DNA of 9,143 nucleotides from Methanobrevibacter sp. (GTDB lineage: Archaea; Methanobacteriota; Methanobacteria; Methanobacteriales; Methanobacteriaceae), in assembly GCA_021442885.1 (NCBI GenBank), contig JABUVA010000016.1:27065-36207 (forward strand), in the 5' to 3' direction. The position numbers were made by a program, and so were the translations under genes. The first letter of the stretch is position 1. Each line of letters starts with the position of its first letter. The notes beneath the pieces were generated by a model. It ran no database searches. It had not been told where the DNA came from and saw nothing but the letters and a program-made list of their open reading frames with translations. Shown one piece after another: positions 7,110 through 9,143 of this stretch.

Positions 7110-8201
7110 CTAGTTTTTAAGTGCGTTAATAGCATCAATCCAAGTTTCGGATTTAGTTGGAGTACAGTTTATAGCAGATCTTGTTACTTTAATAGCCTCA
7201 TTAGGACAGTTGTTAGCACATGCACCACAGCTAATACAGTATTGATCTTTAACAGTAATGTGATCTAATCTGTCACCTGGTTGTTTAGAAACAGGGAATG
7301 CTAAAGCATTACATGGACAAATATCAATACAAGCACCACAAGTCTGACATAATTCTTGGTCAAGATCTATATTTCCATCAAATGGTTTGGATGCAGTAGC
7401 TGCTCCAGTAGGACATACTCCTTGACACCATCCACAATATACACAGTCTACATCATCTATAACAGTACTTCCAGTACAAGCTGCTTTTGAAGGGTCGAGA
7501 TCATATTCTCCATAAGAACAGGACCTACATATAGCTTTAATAGCATTTTCTGGACATATTCTTTTACAGATAAGACAGTATACACATTTATCTTTGTCAA
7601 TGACAATAGATTCTTCACCAGTAGTTGGGTCAACGGTAATAGCTGAAGCTGGACACATATCTTCACACATACCACAGTAAATACATTCTCCATCATCTAC
7701 TGAAATTTCACCGGTTACTAAATCTTTACGTGCAGGTAATTCTCTTTCGATGGTTATTGCATCACGAGGACATGCAACTTCACATCTTCCACAATAAATA
7801 CATTCTTCGTCATCAATAGCGGAATAGCTAGTGTAATGAGGATATGCTTCGATTTCACAAATTGGGACACCATCAATAGTTAATTCTAATGCTCCAACAG
7901 GACAAACTCCACTACACATACCACAGAGAACACATTTATCTTCATTGATGTTTAATTTTTCAGCATCAACATCAGTGATTATATTTTGTGCGATTTTATC
8001 ATGTCCACTGAAATAAGTGTCGATTTTACGACGTGAATTGTTAGCAATTGCTTTTAAGCTAATAGCGCTAACAGGACAAGTAGATTCACAAATACCGCAA
8101 CCAATACAAACATGATTTTTAAAAGACAAATCTCTGATTTCCTCTGATGACCTAGTTATTTTAAAGTCATTGCCTTTAACATCTTTTATATTATTGATCA
8201 T
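7110..8201 (-). CDS. fwdF: Formylmethanofuran dehydrogenase subunit F (polyferredoxin)
   Basis: FwdF is the polyferredoxin that acts as an electron wire in the complex, feeding low-potential electrons (in hydrogenotrophs, from the electron-bifurcating heterodisulfide reductase system) toward FwdG and FwdB. Eight CxxCxxCxxxCP motifs are present, with the first cysteine at about residue 32 and the last motif at about 321-331: CIGCGICESTCP, CVLCGMCSGVCP, CIYCGRCEVACP, CIYCGMCEDMCP, CVYCLICKRICP, CVYCGWCQGVCP, CQTCGACIDICP and CISCGACANNCP. This is the number known for FwdF. An extra cysteine group (CRSC and AACTG) lies between motifs 5 and 6. An in-frame ATG at 8243 would overlap the upstream gene and lacks a ribosome site; the ATG at 8201 has GGAG 7 nt before it, giving 363 residues. 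It starts 1 nt after the upstream stop, so translation is probably coupled. Confidence 0.95.
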   Translation of the reverse strand: MINNIKDVKGNDFKITRSSEEIRDLSFKNHVCIGCGICESTCPVSAISLKAIANNSRRKIDTYFSGHDKIAQNIITDVDAEKLNINEDKCVLCGMCSGVCPVGALELTIDGVPICEIEAYPHYTSYSAIDDEECIYCGRCEVACPRDAITIERELPARKDLVTGEISVDDGECIYCGMCEDMCPASAITVDPTTGEESIVIDKDKCVYCLICKRICPENAIKAICRSCSYGEYDLDPSKAACTGSTVIDDVDCVYCGWCQGVCPTGAATASKPFDGNIDLDQELCQTCGACIDICPCNALAFPVSKQPGDRLDHITVKDQYCISCGACANNCPNEAIKVTRSAINCTPTKSETWIDAINALKN

Positions 8202-8202
8202 T

Positions 8203-8652
8203 TTAAATCTCCAAAATTTTGATTGAGTTTGTTGGACATTCATCTACACAAAGATTGCAGCCACAACAATCTATGGAGTTTATTTGAGCTTTAAGAGATT
8301 CTAATTTAATAGAATTCATAAAACACAAATTTACACACAATCCACATCCAATACATGTATTGCCAATATGTCCTTCAAATTGTTTGTCTTGACAGATTTT
8401 AACAATTTTACGACATTTTTCTGGTTCATCAAAAAGGGCTTTGGACATTGATAAGAAATCCACAGGAGATAATTCTGTTATTGTTTTAGCAACACCTATA
8501 GAATTCCATGATAGATTTCTACCGTTTAAATAATGGGAAACAGTTGACCTATCAATACCTAACTCATCAGCAATATATTGCTGATTTTTACCTTGTTCTT
8601 TTAACTTGACTGCTGCCAAGTATTTTAAACCAGATGCAATATGTTTTGGCAT
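8203..8652 (-). CDS. Helix-turn-helix protein fused to two [4Fe-4S] motifs, first gene of the fwd operon
   Basis: This 149-residue protein joins a DNA-binding domain to a ferredoxin. Residues about 20-42 (QYIADELGIDRSTVSHYLNG) form a Cro/XRE- or resolvase-like helix-turn-helix. A helical linker (47-95) follows, with two more cysteines (80, 87). Two cluster motifs come next: CIGCGLCVNLC (Cys100/103/106/110, then Phe instead of Pro) and CCGCNLCVDECP (Cys129/132/135/139). A GTG at 8679 and ATG at 8664 are in frame, but only the ATG at 8652 has a ribosome site (GGTGGAT). Inference: a redox- or iron-sulphur-sensing autoregulator of the operon, supported by palindromes at its promoter. It may occupy the place of the FwdE/FwdH ferredoxin subunits described in Methanothermobacter; whether it also joins the enzyme as an electron carrier is open. 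Confidence 0.85.
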   Translation of the reverse strand: MPKHIASGLKYLAAVKLKEQGKNQQYIADELGIDRSTVSHYLNGRNLSWNSIGVAKTITELSPVDFLSMSKALFDEPEKCRKIVKICQDKQFEGHIGNTCIGCGLCVNLCFMNSIKLESLKAQINSIDCCGCNLCVDECPTNSIKILEI

Positions 8653-8663
8653 TTCATCCACCA

Positions 8664-8680
8664 TGTGTAATATATACACA
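8664..8680. promoter_or_regulatory. Operator-like site 1, TGTGT-N7-ACACA
   Basis: TGTGTAATATATACACA has 6-bp inverted arms and extends by one more pair on each side (8663/8681). It lies directly upstream of the ribosome site of the helix-turn-helix gene, in the predicted leader or at the transcription start, a place where a bound protein would block transcription. Confidence 0.55.
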
Positions 8681-8728
8681 TATGTTTTTAGTTAATAAAT
8701 AGTTACTGCATAAAATCAAATAGAAATA

Positions 8729-8738
8729 CATATATATG
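8729..8738 (-). promoter_or_regulatory. Candidate TATA box of the fwd operon
   Basis: CATATATATG on the minus strand is a good TATA candidate. Transcription would start about 25 bases downstream, near 8708, leaving a leader of about 56 nt that contains operator-like site 1. A weaker alternative, TTTATTAA near 8699-8692, would put the start near 8671 inside site 1. Confidence 0.45.
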
Positions 8739-8740
8739 GT

Positions 8741-8757
8741 TGTGTGTTATCTACACA
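8741..8757. promoter_or_regulatory. Operator-like site 2, TGTGT-N7-ACACA
   Basis: TGTGTGTTATCTACACA has 5-bp inverted arms and the same 17-bp length as sites 1 and 3. It sits 2 bases upstream of the candidate TATA box (minus strand), over the BRE position, where a bound protein could either help or hinder TFB/TBP. Its right half plus flank, CTACACATTA, is identical to that of site 3. Confidence 0.55.
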
Positions 8758-8810
8758 TTATGAAAAAATAAAAAGCTATTTAATAAATGTATAAATAAAA
8801 TTAAGATTAA

Positions 8811-8870
8811 ATAATCATTTAAAATAAATAAAAATTAATATTATAATCATTTGAAATAAAAAAATAATTA
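8811..8870. repeat. Imperfect direct repeat of about 27 bases
   Basis: The block starting ATAATCATTTAAAATAAA at 8811-8837 recurs at 8843-8870 as ATAATCATTTGAAATAAA with one substitution and one insertion. It is nearly all A and T, so slippage or chance is possible, but the shared ATAATCATTT is exact. Confidence 0.35.
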
Positions 8871-8987
8871 TAAAAACTTAAATAACAAAATTTACAAATA
8901 TGTTAAATAAAATAAGTATTACTAAAATTGCATAAAAGTATTAAAAAAAAGGTGAAAAATAGCCTTAATTTTTAAGTTTGCCTAAAT

Positions 8988-9004
8988 TGTGTAGTAACTA
9001 CACA
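8988..9004. promoter_or_regulatory. Operator-like site 3, perfect 17-bp palindrome
   Basis: TGTGTAGTAACTACACA is a perfect odd palindrome: eight paired bases on each side of a central A. It is the strongest of the three TGTGT-N7-ACACA sites. It lies about 336 bases upstream of the fwd-operon start codon and about 127 bases before the possible rightward start at 9131, so it may serve a divergent promoter or act with the other sites by looping. Confidence 0.6.
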
Positions 9005-9143
9005 TTAAATTGTTATGTAATAAATAATTATAATAATAGAACCTTGTATTTATGACTATTTAATAAGTATTCAGATTGATTATTTTTTTTATAGTCCAAA
9101 ATTAAAATTAATAATAATAAAAATAAGGAAATGATAATCAATA

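Larger units (their letters stand above)
8681..9143. other. AT-rich upstream region of the fwd operon, no intact gene
   Basis: About 460 bases with no open frame of useful length. It contains the TATA candidate, operator-like sites 2 and 3 and the imperfect direct repeat. At the right edge AAGGA is followed by ATG at 9131 (ATG ATA ATC AAT), which could be the start of a rightward gene whose body lies outside the window; only 13 bases are visible, so this is not called as a gene. Confidence 0.5.

Noticed and set aside
7457..7696. Minus-strand alternative frame of 79 codons inside fwdF
   Set aside because: It is a frame-shifted shadow of the repeating cysteine motifs of FwdF.
7110..8201. Regularly spaced similar DNA segments in fwdF that could be taken for a repeat array
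   Set aside because: They encode the eight ferredoxin motifs; they are diverged in DNA sequence and not CRISPR or tandem repeats.
8202..8243. Upstream ATG at 8243 extending FwdF by 14 residues
   Set aside because: It lies inside the preceding gene, has no ribosome site, and the ATG at 8201 has GGAG at ideal spacing.
8653..8679. GTG at 8679 or ATG at 8664 as start of the helix-turn-helix protein
   Set aside because: Neither has a ribosome site and both fall in the palindrome; GGTGGAT precedes the ATG at 8652.

Overview
The window looks like a piece of an AT-rich methanogenic archaeon, most plausibly a Methanobrevibacter-type member of the Methanobacteriales. The evidence is a full formylmethanofuran dehydrogenase gene set, an NrpR-family nitrogen regulator, archaeal Shine-Dalgarno sequences (GGTGA/GGAG), TATA-like boxes and very AT-rich spacers. 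Methanosphaera is less likely because M. stadtmanae is known to lack molybdopterin biosynthesis and hence a working version of this enzyme. The genus is an inference.

Left end (1-755, + strand): the C-terminal part of nrpR, running in from outside the window. It converges on a set of minus-strand genes.

Middle (782-2285, - strand): three small acidic paralogs of about 90-99 residues with no family I recognise. They share the signature DTL-x4-NR-x-FA-x-GEV-x-NI and a C-terminal (I/V)EI...IK..LIE strand. A spacer of about 550 bases between the second and third holds only decayed coding sequence and inverted repeats.

Right part (2303-8652, - strand): one tight operon, read right to left: a regulator-like helix-turn-helix/2[4Fe-4S] protein, fwdF (polyferredoxin, eight cluster motifs), fwdG, fwdD, fwdB, fwdA, fwdC, and then a hairpin plus T-run terminator. 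Gaps are 1-14 nt, with one overlap at fwdD/fwdB. Together these make the tungsten/molybdenum formylmethanofuran dehydrogenase, the first step of methanogenesis from CO2. FwdF and FwdG carry low-potential electrons, FwdB/FwdD reduce CO2 to formate at a pterin-bound metal, FwdA condenses formate with methanofuran, and FwdC is a beta-helix structural subunit.

The most interesting signal is at the operon's head. The first gene fuses a DNA-binding domain to two ferredoxin clusters. Around its promoter lie three 17-bp inverted repeats of the form TGTGT-N7-ACACA (8664-8680, 8741-8757, 8988-9004). This suggests, as inference, an iron-sulphur or redox-responsive autoregulator controlling entry of CO2 into methanogenesis. 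Bases 8681-9143 otherwise hold only AT-rich regulatory DNA and possibly the start of a rightward gene at the very edge.
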